From CAZLKN01 sp964560135 (lineage in GTDB: Bacteria; Actinomycetota; JAICYB01): a DNA stretch of 23,021 bases. Positions 4,616-12,114 of this stretch are shown one piece after another. Numbering within the stretch: position 1 is the first letter of the stretch; each line of letters starts with the position of its first letter. Position numbers and translations under genes: made by a program. The notes under the pieces are model-generated. The model was given only the letters and a program-made list of their open reading frames with translations, was not told where the DNA came from and searched no databases. Location: the NCBI GenBank assembly GCA_964560135.1, contig CAZLKN010000047.1, positions 1 to 23,021 on the forward strand, written 5' to 3'.

Positions 4616-5914
4616 GTGACCAGGAAAGCCCCGTCGTTCCAGGAGCGGTTCCGGCGGGCTCGGGAGGGGATGGGCCTGACGAAGACCGCCGTCGCCACCC
4701 CCCGCTACTCGCTCAGCTACGTCAGCCAGATCGAGTCGGGCAAGAGGCGGCCGTCTCCCGAGGCGCTGGCATTCTTCGCCCAGAAGCTCCGGGTGAGCGA
4801 GGCCTACCTGCTGACCGGCGTCCCGGACGCGCTCAACGAGGAGCTCGCCTTCCACCTCGAGGAGTCCCGCATCCTGATCTCGACCGACGACCTCGACCGG
4901 GCCGACGAACGACTCGCCGACGTGCTCCTGCGATCGACCGAGTACGGTCTGACCGGCGTCCACGCGTTGGCCCTCGTTCTCGCGGGCCACGTCCGCGTGC
5001 GCAGAGGCCGCGTAAGGGAGGCCATCGACCGGTTCGAGGAGGCCATCGAGGCGGGCCTACCGGAGCGCGAGCTGGGTCTCACCACCGCGGCGCTCGCGCG
5101 GGCCTACGCCGGTATCGGGGACCTCGCGTACGCCGTCGACCTGGTCGAGAGTTACCTCAGGACCCGGGGGCCGGTCCCGATGGACCCGAGCGTGATGGCC
5201 GAGCTCCAGACGGTCCTGGTGTCGACGTACTTCGAACGCGGCGACGTCGTGCGCGCGGAGCGGGTCGCCAAGAAGGCACTGGAAGGTCTGGACCACAGGG
5301 CCGCACCTCATGTGAGGGCGAACGTGTTCTGGGTGGCCAGCCGCGTGCTGGCCGAGGCCAAGCGCTGGGACGAGGCACTGGACCTCGCGACGAGGGCCCG
5401 CGTCCTGCTCGAAGAGACCGGAGACCGGTGGCGGATCGCCGGCGTCCACAACGCCTACGCCTTCCTGTGCCTGGAGTCCGACCCCCCTCGGATCCGGGAG
5501 GCCGCCGAGCACCTCGATGCCACCGCGAAGCTGCTCGGTCCCGGCGCCTCCGCCGAACAGCTCGCCTACCTCCATGCGGAGCGTGGCCGGCTGGCCCTGA
5601 TGGAGGACAGGCCGGAGGACGCCCTCAGGTCCAGCGAGCAGGCATTGGAGCTCGTGGACGCCGACACGCTCGAACGCGGACGCTGCCTGTATCTGCGTGG
5701 ACGAGCTCTCACCAAGCTCGATCGCAGGGACGAGGCCCTGGACTCGTTCCACGAGGCGGCCGCCGCCTTCTCCAAGTCGGGCTCCCGCCAGCAGGAGGCA
5801 TCCTGCTGGCGGGAGATCGGTGACCTCGAACTGGCGTCGGGCAACGTCTATGAGGCCGTCGATGCCCTCCGCTGGGGCCTGACCGCCCTGGATCCATCCC
5901 GCTCCCGGGCCTGA
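4616..5914 (+). CDS. XRE-family HTH regulator with C-terminal TPR repeats
   Basis: A 432-residue cytosolic regulator. Residues 7-63 form a Cro/cI-type HTH (FRRAREGMGLTKTAVA, then SLSYVSQIESGKRRPSPEAL, then the closing YLLTG). The rest is almost entirely alpha-helical with recurring TPR-like pairs, for example ALVLAGHVRVRRGRVREAID, LARAYAGIGDLAYAVDLV, LHAERGRLALMEDRPEDALR and LYLRGRALTKLDRRDEALD. HTH plus TPR is the layout of RRNPP peptide receptors (PlcR, NprR, PrgX, Rgg types) and also of several ligand-unknown actinobacterial regulators. GTG 4616 is chosen because a TAAGAT -10 ends 7 nt before it; ATG 4607, overlapping that box, would add three residues. It is divergent from a small signal-peptide gene and converges with the DUF6351 gene with 7 nt between stops. 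Confidence 0.9.
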   Translation: MTRKAPSFQERFRRAREGMGLTKTAVATPRYSLSYVSQIESGKRRPSPEALAFFAQKLRVSEAYLLTGVPDALNEELAFHLEESRILISTDDLDRADERLADVLLRSTEYGLTGVHALALVLAGHVRVRRGRVREAIDRFEEAIEAGLPERELGLTTAALARAYAGIGDLAYAVDLVESYLRTRGPVPMDPSVMAELQTVLVSTYFERGDVVRAERVAKKALEGLDHRAAPHVRANVFWVASRVLAEAKRWDEALDLATRARVLLEETGDRWRIAGVHNAYAFLCLESDPPRIREAAEHLDATAKLLGPGASAEQLAYLHAERGRLALMEDRPEDALRSSEQALELVDADTLERGRCLYLRGRALTKLDRRDEALDSFHEAAAAFSKSGSRQQEASCWREIGDLELASGNVYEAVDALRWGLTALDPSRSRA

Positions 5915-5921
5915 CCCTCCG

Positions 5922-8054
5922 CTACATCGGCTCCGACACCGGGGCCGGTCCGACGGGCTCGCCGCCCCAACCGTCCTCGAATGTCAGCCACGGCACCGAC
6001 CAGTGGAAGTCGGGGCTCGGCTGGTTGTAGTCGCAGACACCGTCGGGGAACGTGGCCTGCAGGCTCGCCCACTGCTCGTCGCTGAACCCGACTTCGTAGT
6101 CGCCGCGGTCCAGGGGCTTCAACACGCACGGTCCGTGCCCCCGGGCCTCCGTCTCGCCAGCCACGATGCGCGGCGTCCCGAAGTACGGGTACAGCGCCGT
6201 GCACAGCGTCCGGTTGTAGATGCGGTGGGTGCCGGCGTAGCAGGCGTCCTGCGCGCGGGCCGGCTTGTTGCGGACCACCTTCGTCTCGATCGGATCGTTG
6301 CTCGGATCGGCCTCGACCCCAGCCAGCCACTCGTCCATCGCGTCGAACGCCGCCTCGCGGATGAAGCTCGGGGTCACGATCGAGGACGCGTGCTTCCAGA
6401 GCACGTGGTTGTTGGCGTGGCCGTTGGCGTCGATGAGCCGCTGGCGCATCGTGTGGCTGTGGATGTCGGTGTGGAACTCGAAGTTGCTCGTCCCCCGCAC
6501 GTCCAGGATCGCCACCCGGTCGAGATGACGGCCGTCGTTGCGCGCGCCGGTGCGGAACCACACCTCGCCGGCGTCGGGGTCCCCGGCGTCCCGCTCGTCC
6601 TGGGGGACGAGATCGATCGTGAGCCCGCCGATCTTCTCGTTCAGGTCGACGAACTGCTCGGGGGTGATCAGCCCCGAATTGACGGCCCGCAGCCCGTACT
6701 GGATTCCGACGTTCCCGCTGACGCTCTGCCCGAAACCGTCCTCCTCGCGCAGCGGCCAGATCCCCTTCTGGAAGTCCTGGAGCGTGCAGCGCGCGCCGTC
6801 GGGATTGTCCTCCGGGTGGTAGACCATCTCCTCCGGCAGCCCGCACCCGACCGTGGGGTTCTGAGTGTCCCCGAAGGTCGAGTTCCATGCGACGCAGGAG
6901 CTCATGCTGGCGTGTCCCGACACCGCCGACTGCTGGGCGGGATTCGGCCAGAGGTGCGGGGACTTCTGGGTGAAATAGCTGAGGAGCATCCTGCAGTCCG
7001 GCACCTCGGCCATCGACCAGGCATCCGGGTAGGTGCAGGACGGCAGGAGTCCGTCGAGCAGCCCGGGGTAGGCGTTGGCGACGACCTGCTGGCCGATCGA
7101 ACCACCCGAGCACCCTTCGGCGATCACGTAGCGGAGAGGACCGTAGTTCTCCTTGATGTGCTCCTGCATCATCATCACGGTCTCGGCCGACGTCACCGTG
7201 TCGCAGTTGCTACCGAGCACGTTCATCGAGGAGTTCGCGACCATGAAGCCCCGCGACAACGCCATGTCGTCCATCACGCCCGACGGTGTCCGCTGGCGGT
7301 AGTCGGGGTTGCAGCTCGCTCCGAAGGGCCAAAGGATCTTGCCGTTCCAGCCGCGCTGCGGCGCCCACGGTTCCCAGTCCTCGGACGGGTCGTAGAGGAC
7401 GGCGATGTCGTGGATCCCGCGGTTCATCGTCCCCCGCTCACGCCGGACGATGTAGGGGACCTCCTCGCCGTCGTCGGTGGTGATCGTGGCCACGTCGGAC
7501 GGCGGGTCGTTCGGGTCGTAGTCCTCGAAGCCGTCACCGCCCTCCGGCATGTAGGAGAAGCTCACCACCGTCGGAGCGTTGCACTGGTCGTCGACCGGGG
7601 GGCCGAGCCCGTTCTGCTCGGTCTCGCAGATCCACGGCTGAACCTGCTCACCGGAGAAGATCGGGCCCCCGATCGGGTGGTTGGTGATCGCGATCGAGGC
7701 GCCGGCTCCACCCGGGAGCTGGGCGACGAGCTCGTTGTCGCCTTCGGCGAGCCCGGTCACCAGCCCCATGAAACGGCCGTTGGGCCGGTCCGCGAACGCC
7801 GTGGTGACATCGGTTCTATCGAGCTCGACGACGAGGTCGGCGGGGTCGGCGCCGTCGGGCACGGAGATCGCCACGAGCGCGTCCCCTCCGGAGACGAGAT
7901 CCGCCCTGTTGGAGACGACCTCGATCTCCACGTCCCCGCCCGCTGCGACCGTCGGTGGAGCGGGCACGACCCCGATGACGAACGCCGTCGCGATGAGCGA
8001 CAAGCGCACGCGGCGTCCCCACCCGGACGACACAACCCTACCTCGCAGACGCAT
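5922..8054 (-). CDS. Secreted DUF6351 family protein, alpha/beta-hydrolase/tannase-like
   Basis: A 710-residue exported protein. The N-terminus has an Arg-rich segment, a hydrophobic stretch (LSLIATAFVIGVVPA) and a likely cleavage near TVAA. An Ig-like region (about 40-140) precedes a large hydrolase-like part with many cysteines, as expected outside the cytoplasm. The nucleophile-elbow motif AEGCSGGSIGQQ places a candidate catalytic Ser at 316. A later ILDVRGTSNFEFHTDIHSH segment could supply Asp and His. This pattern recalls tannase/feruloyl-esterase folds (GCSxGG) and matches what I recognise as DUF6351, whose substrate is not established. The ATG at 8054 follows GAGGGGAG at good spacing; a longer reading to 8231 would run into the divergent DUF2231 gene. 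No partner enzymes are adjacent, so secreted ester or polyester hydrolysis is inference. Confidence 0.85.
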   Translation of the reverse strand: MRLRGRVVSSGWGRRVRLSLIATAFVIGVVPAPPTVAAGGDVEIEVVSNRADLVSGGDALVAISVPDGADPADLVVELDRTDVTTAFADRPNGRFMGLVTGLAEGDNELVAQLPGGAGASIAITNHPIGGPIFSGEQVQPWICETEQNGLGPPVDDQCNAPTVVSFSYMPEGGDGFEDYDPNDPPSDVATITTDDGEEVPYIVRRERGTMNRGIHDIAVLYDPSEDWEPWAPQRGWNGKILWPFGASCNPDYRQRTPSGVMDDMALSRGFMVANSSMNVLGSNCDTVTSAETVMMMQEHIKENYGPLRYVIAEGCSGGSIGQQVVANAYPGLLDGLLPSCTYPDAWSMAEVPDCRMLLSYFTQKSPHLWPNPAQQSAVSGHASMSSCVAWNSTFGDTQNPTVGCGLPEEMVYHPEDNPDGARCTLQDFQKGIWPLREEDGFGQSVSGNVGIQYGLRAVNSGLITPEQFVDLNEKIGGLTIDLVPQDERDAGDPDAGEVWFRTGARNDGRHLDRVAILDVRGTSNFEFHTDIHSHTMRQRLIDANGHANNHVLWKHASSIVTPSFIREAAFDAMDEWLAGVEADPSNDPIETKVVRNKPARAQDACYAGTHRIYNRTLCTALYPYFGTPRIVAGETEARGHGPCVLKPLDRGDYEVGFSDEQWASLQATFPDGVCDYNQPSPDFHWSVPWLTFEDGWGGEPVGPAPVSEPM

Positions 8055-8199
8055 GGCCGACTCCCCTCGCTCGCCTCCAGCGGTCTCGCCATGGGATTCT
8101 CCGTCCATCCCCGGAATTCCTCCCCGGGGCCTTTCGGGTTTGTCTCTCCGTCCGAGCGGGCACCACCACTGTGGGTGAGACGATCGAGGAGGGACAGCG

Positions 8200-8694
8200 A
8201 TGCAGACACAAGCCAAGCGACCGGTCAACAAGCTCGCCGGACCGTACGGCCATCCCTTTCATCCGATCTTCGTCACCGTCCCGATCGGGGCCTGGGTGGC
8301 GAGCTTCGTCTTCGACCTGGTCTCCTTCCGGGCCGGCGAGGCCGAGATCTTCGTGAAGGCCTCCTTCTGGCTGATCGGGCTCGGGATCCTGGGTGCGCTC
8401 GTAGCGGCGCTCTTCGGGGTCCTGGACCTGATGAGGATCCCGCCGGGGACGAAAGCCTTCAAGACCGTGATGGCCCACATGGTGCTGAACGTGGCCGTCC
8501 TCGCCCTGTTCGCCGTGGGCTGGGGGATGCGCCGGGGACAGCTGGAACAGACGCCGGTCGGCGGTGGCCCGTTGATCGTCTCCGTATCTGCGCTGCTGCT
8601 GCTCGCCGTCGCCGGATGGCTCGGCGGGACCCTGGCCTACCGCTACGGGGTCCGTGTCGCGACCGAAGAGGACCAACAGGAGGGACTGCAGTGA
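8200..8694 (+). CDS. DUF2231 domain-containing membrane protein
   Basis: A 164-residue integral membrane protein with four hydrophobic helices: about residues 25-42, 56-76, 90-108 and 124-144. The start GHPFHPIFVTVPIGAW is characteristic of DUF2231, where His residues in the first segment are conserved and a redox or haem/metal role has been suggested but not shown. The C-terminus is short, acidic and probably cytoplasmic. ATG 8200 has GAGGAGGGA 7 nt upstream. It diverges from the DUF6351 gene across a 145-nt gap and is followed after 58 nt by the solute-binding protein gene. The function is unknown. Confidence 0.87.
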   Translation: MQTQAKRPVNKLAGPYGHPFHPIFVTVPIGAWVASFVFDLVSFRAGEAEIFVKASFWLIGLGILGALVAALFGVLDLMRIPPGTKAFKTVMAHMVLNVAVLALFAVGWGMRRGQLEQTPVGGGPLIVSVSALLLLAVAGWLGGTLAYRYGVRVATEEDQQEGLQ

Positions 8695-8719
8695 GTCGCG
8701 GGGGGAACCGACTTCGTTC

Positions 8720-8743
8720 CGGATACTGACTATCCGATAGGCT
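8720..8743 (+). promoter_or_regulatory. Palindrome plus -10 box upstream of solute-binding protein gene
   Basis: CGGATACTGACTATCCG (8720-8736) has perfect 6-bp arms, and a second dyad TATC-C-GATA overlaps it (8731-8739). TAGGCT (8738-8743) is a -10-like hexamer ending 9 nt before GTG 8753, so the mRNA leader is at most a few bases. The dyad fills the -35/spacer region, as an operator would. Confidence 0.45.
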
Positions 8744-8752
8744 GGTGTTGTT

Positions 8753-10387
8753 GTGCGTAGGAAGACACGTCAGGTCCGCCCCAAAGGACCTGGGCTCGTG
8801 TACACGAGCCTCACCGTCGTGGTCGTCCTGATCGTCGGCGTCGTCGCCCTCTCCACCCAGCAGCCGCCCCCGCCCACGATCGCGGAATTCGCTCCCCAGG
8901 CCCAGGAGCAGATCGAGGACGCGCCGGATGAGCAGGCGACCCGGTTCGGCGAGGGAGCCGGAGCTGGGAACGGCGAGGGAGCCGACCCGGGGTCCGACGC
9001 CGCCCGCGAGGCCTCGCCACCGCCCGAGATCGAGGTGCCCCGGGTGCGGGATTGCGTCGGGGATCCGCCGCGCCAGACCGAGGACCCACAGTCACCGCCA
9101 TGCGTGCCGTACTGGGATGGCGACAACGGCGGTGCCACCTGGCAGGGCGTCACCCGCAATGAGATCCGGATCGTCGCCCCGTCCAACGTCGGGTTCGCCA
9201 CCGAGATGGCCAGACATTTCAACGCCCGCTACGAGATGTACGGACGACAGCTGATCATCATCCCGCACGGCGGGGGCGAGTCCGCACAGGAGATGCAGGC
9301 CGCAGCGGTGGCCGCCGATGACGAACACCGCGCGTTCGCCTCGCTGCAGTACGGCGACTCCGGCGGACGCGAGTTCGTCTACTACAACGAGCTGGCGCGC
9401 CGCGAGATCATCAGCATGAACGGGCGTCCCACGATGTACGACGAGGCCGACCTGGCGCGCTTCCACCCCTTCCAGTGGAGCTATCTGCCCGGACACGACA
9501 AGATGTCGCGCAACAAGGCGGATTGGGCGTGTCGGGCCCTGAAGGACGAGCGTGCCGAGTTCGCCGACGGCGCGGAATCGCTGGGGACGCGGGTCTTCGG
9601 GCTGGTGGTCACGGTGCATCCCGACGGCAGCGGACCGGACCTCACCCCGATGAAGGCGGTGCTCTCCGGATGCGGGATCGCGCTCGCCGCCGAGATCGAG
9701 TTCGTGATGGACGGAGACGACCAGTCCGGACGCGAGCAGGCCCAGACGGCGGTGGCGAAGCTGCGGAGCGAGGGCGTGACCACGGTCTTGTGCCAGTGCC
9801 ACACGCAGACCTCGGGCTACTACATGGGGTCGGTGGCCACCGCCAACGGCTACAACCCCGAGTGGGTGATCGGCACGTACATGTACCAGGCCGAGGACGT
9901 CGCCGCGCAGCTCTGGGATCCCGTGCAGATCGAGAGCAGCTTCGGGATGTCATGGTGGAGCAAGCAGCTGCCCCCGCAGGACAGCCCATGGTATTGGGCC
10001 GTGAACGAGGGCAACCCGGACCGCGAGTTCGCGAACTACTTCGACTACTACGAGGCCCGGTGGTTGTACAACGGCCTGCTGATGATGGTCGCGGGCATCC
10101 AGATGGCCGGCCCCCATCTCACCCCCCAGTCCTTCGCCGACGGGCTGCAGTCCACGACGTTCCCCAACCCGAACGCAGGAGGACCCCCGTACTACCAGGG
10201 GGAGGTTGGGTTCGCGAACGAGCACACCGCCGTGAACGACGCTGCGCTGGTATGGCTCACCAAGAGTGAGCGGTCCAACTGGAGCAACTCGCCGGGGGCC
10301 AAGTGCTACGCCAACTCCGGCCTCCGCTACCGGGAGGGTTCATGGCCCTCCGGCTACGGTGACCTGTTCGAGCCACCCTGCTACTGA
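8753..10387 (+). CDS. Membrane-anchored type I periplasmic-binding-fold protein (ABC substrate-binding-like)
   Basis: A 544-residue protein with a basic start, one membrane helix (about 14-34) and no lipobox Cys, so it is anchored by its N-terminal helix rather than by lipid. A Pro/Gly/acidic low-complexity linker (about 37-100) leads to a large extracytoplasmic domain. From about residue 135 the sequence (NEIRIVAPSNVGFATEMARHF, ARREIISMNG, VFGLVVTVHPDG, VTTVLCQCHTQT) follows the strand/helix alternation of type I binding proteins related to Leu/Ile/Val and amide receptors. Cysteine pairs near both ends suggest disulfides. No ABC permease or ATPase gene lies in the window, so it may serve a distant transporter or act as a sensor. 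GTG 8753 is the first start after the promoter. It converges with the MFS gene. Confidence 0.82.
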   Translation: MRRKTRQVRPKGPGLVYTSLTVVVVLIVGVVALSTQQPPPPTIAEFAPQAQEQIEDAPDEQATRFGEGAGAGNGEGADPGSDAAREASPPPEIEVPRVRDCVGDPPRQTEDPQSPPCVPYWDGDNGGATWQGVTRNEIRIVAPSNVGFATEMARHFNARYEMYGRQLIIIPHGGGESAQEMQAAAVAADDEHRAFASLQYGDSGGREFVYYNELARREIISMNGRPTMYDEADLARFHPFQWSYLPGHDKMSRNKADWACRALKDERAEFADGAESLGTRVFGLVVTVHPDGSGPDLTPMKAVLSGCGIALAAEIEFVMDGDDQSGREQAQTAVAKLRSEGVTTVLCQCHTQTSGYYMGSVATANGYNPEWVIGTYMYQAEDVAAQLWDPVQIESSFGMSWWSKQLPPQDSPWYWAVNEGNPDREFANYFDYYEARWLYNGLLMMVAGIQMAGPHLTPQSFADGLQSTTFPNPNAGGPPYYQGEVGFANEHTAVNDAALVWLTKSERSNWSNSPGAKCYANSGLRYREGSWPSGYGDLFEPPCY

Positions 10388-10415
10388 GCCGCAGAAAGCC
10401 CGAGGGTCGTATCGG

Positions 10416-11996
10416 TCAGTGTGCGACCGCGGGGAGCGGCTGCCCGTCGGCGGAAACGCCACCCTCGTCGTCCTGGGGCGCCCCGGAGGGGATGAACCGC
10501 ATGCTCACGAGTGCCGCGAAGCCCAGCACGCCGGCGGCCACGTACAGCGCGATGCGGAAGCCGTCCATGAAGGCGTCACCGAAGGCGGCCTGGAGCTGCA
10601 GCACCGTCTCCGGAGGAAGCCCTCGCAGGACCGAAGGGTCGAAGCGGCCGTGTCCGGCGGTCTCCAGGATCGCCTCGCGGAGCGGCAGCGGGAGTGCGAG
10701 CGCACCGAGCGAGGCCGTGAGCGAGGACTTCAGCTTCGTGGTCAGCAACGCCCCGAGGAGCGCGATCCCGAACACGCCGCCGACCTCGCGCGAGGTGTTC
10801 GTGGTGGCCGATCCCAGGCCCGCCCGACGCGACCCCACGGCGTTCATCACCGCCGCCGTCATCGGCGTCATCGTCATGCCCATGCCGGCTCCCATGAGCA
10901 CGAAGAGCGGGATGAGCATCCAGAAGGGCGTCGTCGCCTCGACGAAGCCCATCATGAACAGTCCGGTGGCCGCCATCGACAGGCCGGCGGTCATGGGCCA
11001 CCGCGAGCCATAGCGGCTCGCGATCCGTCCGGCAGTGGGTGCCATGAAGATGATCATGACCGTCATCGGCAGGAAGCGGACGCCCGCCTGAAAGGCCGAG
11101 TACCCGCGGATGAGCTGCATGTAGAGGCTGAAGAAGAAGAAGGTCCCGAACATGCCGAGCGATACGGAGAAGGCCACGAGGTTGCCCGCCGAGAAGGCGG
11201 GGATCCGGAAGAAGGTGAGCGGGAACATCGCGTGCGGGGTGTGGTGCTCCCATCTCAGGAACGCGCCGAGCAACGCGACCCCGACCGTGAGGCTCGCGAT
11301 GATCACCGGGCTCGACCAGCCCTGTTGGTTGGCCTCGATCAACCCGAAGGTGATCGCGAACAGCCCGGCCGTGCCGAGGACGAGCCCGGGCACGTCGAGG
11401 CGGCGGGCCTCGGGCGCCTTCGATTCCTTCACGATGAGGGCCGCGACCACGAGTCCGGTCACTCCGATCGGGACGTTCAGGAAGAACACCGACTCCCAGC
11501 CCACATGCTCGATCATCCAGCCACCGAGCGTCGGTCCCAGGGCGAGCGCGAATGCCGAGACCCCCGCCCAGATCCCGATGGCCTTCGCCCGCTCGGAGGG
11601 CGGGAAGGTGACCGTCAGGATCGACAGGGTTCCGGGCATCAGGAACCCGGCCCCCACACCCTGCAAGGCCCGGAAGGCGATGAGCTGCGCACTGCTCTGC
11701 GAGAGTCCGCACAGCAGCGACGCCAGCGTGAAGATCACGAGGCCCATCAGGAAGATCCGCTTGCGCCCGTAGCGGTCGCCGAGGATCCCGCCGGTCAGCA
11801 GGAGGCTCGCGAAAGCGAGCACGTAGCCGTCGACGATCCACTGGAGCTGGCTCACGCCGGCGCCGAGCTCCCGGGTGAGGGTCGGGAGAGCCACGTTCAC
11901 CACGGTGTTGTCGAGCATGGCCATGAACAGCGCGAAGGCCATGGTGAGCAGGACGAGCACCTTCTGCCTGCGGTCCGGTCCGGCGAAGAGGGTCAT
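10416..11996 (-). CDS. DHA2-family MFS drug/proton antiporter
   Basis: A 526-residue, about 14-helix major facilitator of the EmrB/QacA type, expected to export toxic compounds using the proton gradient. The first helix carries the DHA2 signature LDNTVVNVALPTL. Motif A is GDRYGRKRIF after helix 2, the FRALQGVGAGFLMP segment is motif-B-like, and GPTLGGWM is motif C of antiporters. A long loop before the last helix is usual for this subgroup. ATG 11996 is preceded by a G-rich stretch (GGGGGGAAG) at slightly long spacing, and the upstream in-frame extension is non-hydrophobic. It is divergent from the aminotransferase gene across about 115 nt that include a minus-strand TAGAGT -10-like hexamer at 12070-12065. 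No TetR/MarR regulator is adjacent, and the substrate is unknown. Confidence 0.93.
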   Translation of the reverse strand: MTLFAGPDRRQKVLVLLTMAFALFMAMLDNTVVNVALPTLTRELGAGVSQLQWIVDGYVLAFASLLLTGGILGDRYGRKRIFLMGLVIFTLASLLCGLSQSSAQLIAFRALQGVGAGFLMPGTLSILTVTFPPSERAKAIGIWAGVSAFALALGPTLGGWMIEHVGWESVFFLNVPIGVTGLVVAALIVKESKAPEARRLDVPGLVLGTAGLFAITFGLIEANQQGWSSPVIIASLTVGVALLGAFLRWEHHTPHAMFPLTFFRIPAFSAGNLVAFSVSLGMFGTFFFFSLYMQLIRGYSAFQAGVRFLPMTVMIIFMAPTAGRIASRYGSRWPMTAGLSMAATGLFMMGFVEATTPFWMLIPLFVLMGAGMGMTMTPMTAAVMNAVGSRRAGLGSATTNTSREVGGVFGIALLGALLTTKLKSSLTASLGALALPLPLREAILETAGHGRFDPSVLRGLPPETVLQLQAAFGDAFMDGFRIALYVAAGVLGFAALVSMRFIPSGAPQDDEGGVSADGQPLPAVAH

Positions 11997-12064
11997 CCCG
12001 GCTTCCCCCCGCCTCCGGCACGGGCGGCGATGCTGTCGGGTGTGTGGGCGCTCACGGTCTGGAC

Positions 12065-12106
12065 ACTCTACCTGCGCCCGGCAAGTCGCTCGCCGTCGGC
12101 TAGCCT
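12065..12106. promoter_or_regulatory. Divergent -10 boxes of MFS and aminotransferase genes
   Basis: Minus strand: TAGAGT (12070-12065), predicting a leader of about 60 nt for the MFS gene. Plus strand: TAGCCT (12101-12106), 5 nt before GTG 12112 and 8 nt before ATG 12115, predicting a leaderless or nearly leaderless aminotransferase mRNA. No convincing -35 boxes were found. Confidence 0.35.
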
Positions 12107-12114
12107 GTGCCGTG

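Noticed and set aside
8109..8129. CCCCGG/CCGGGG inverted repeat with an EcoRI-like palindrome between DUF6351 and DUF2231 genes.
   Set aside because: Short GC arms of this kind are expected often by chance in such DNA, and it lines up with no clear promoter element.
8691..8729. A 12-codon GTG-started reading frame overlapping the DUF2231 stop, with AGGAGGG upstream.
   Set aside because: The product (MSRGGNRLRSGY) is too short and lacks any recognisable feature. The ribosome-binding-like sequence lies in the coding end of the DUF2231 gene, and the end of the frame falls in the promoter dyad of the next gene.
6003..8729. Very long plus-strand open frame opposite the DUF6351 gene.
   Set aside because: The translation is low-complexity (Arg/Val/Asp-rich) and the minus strand encodes a coherent signal peptide, nucleophile motif and many cysteines.
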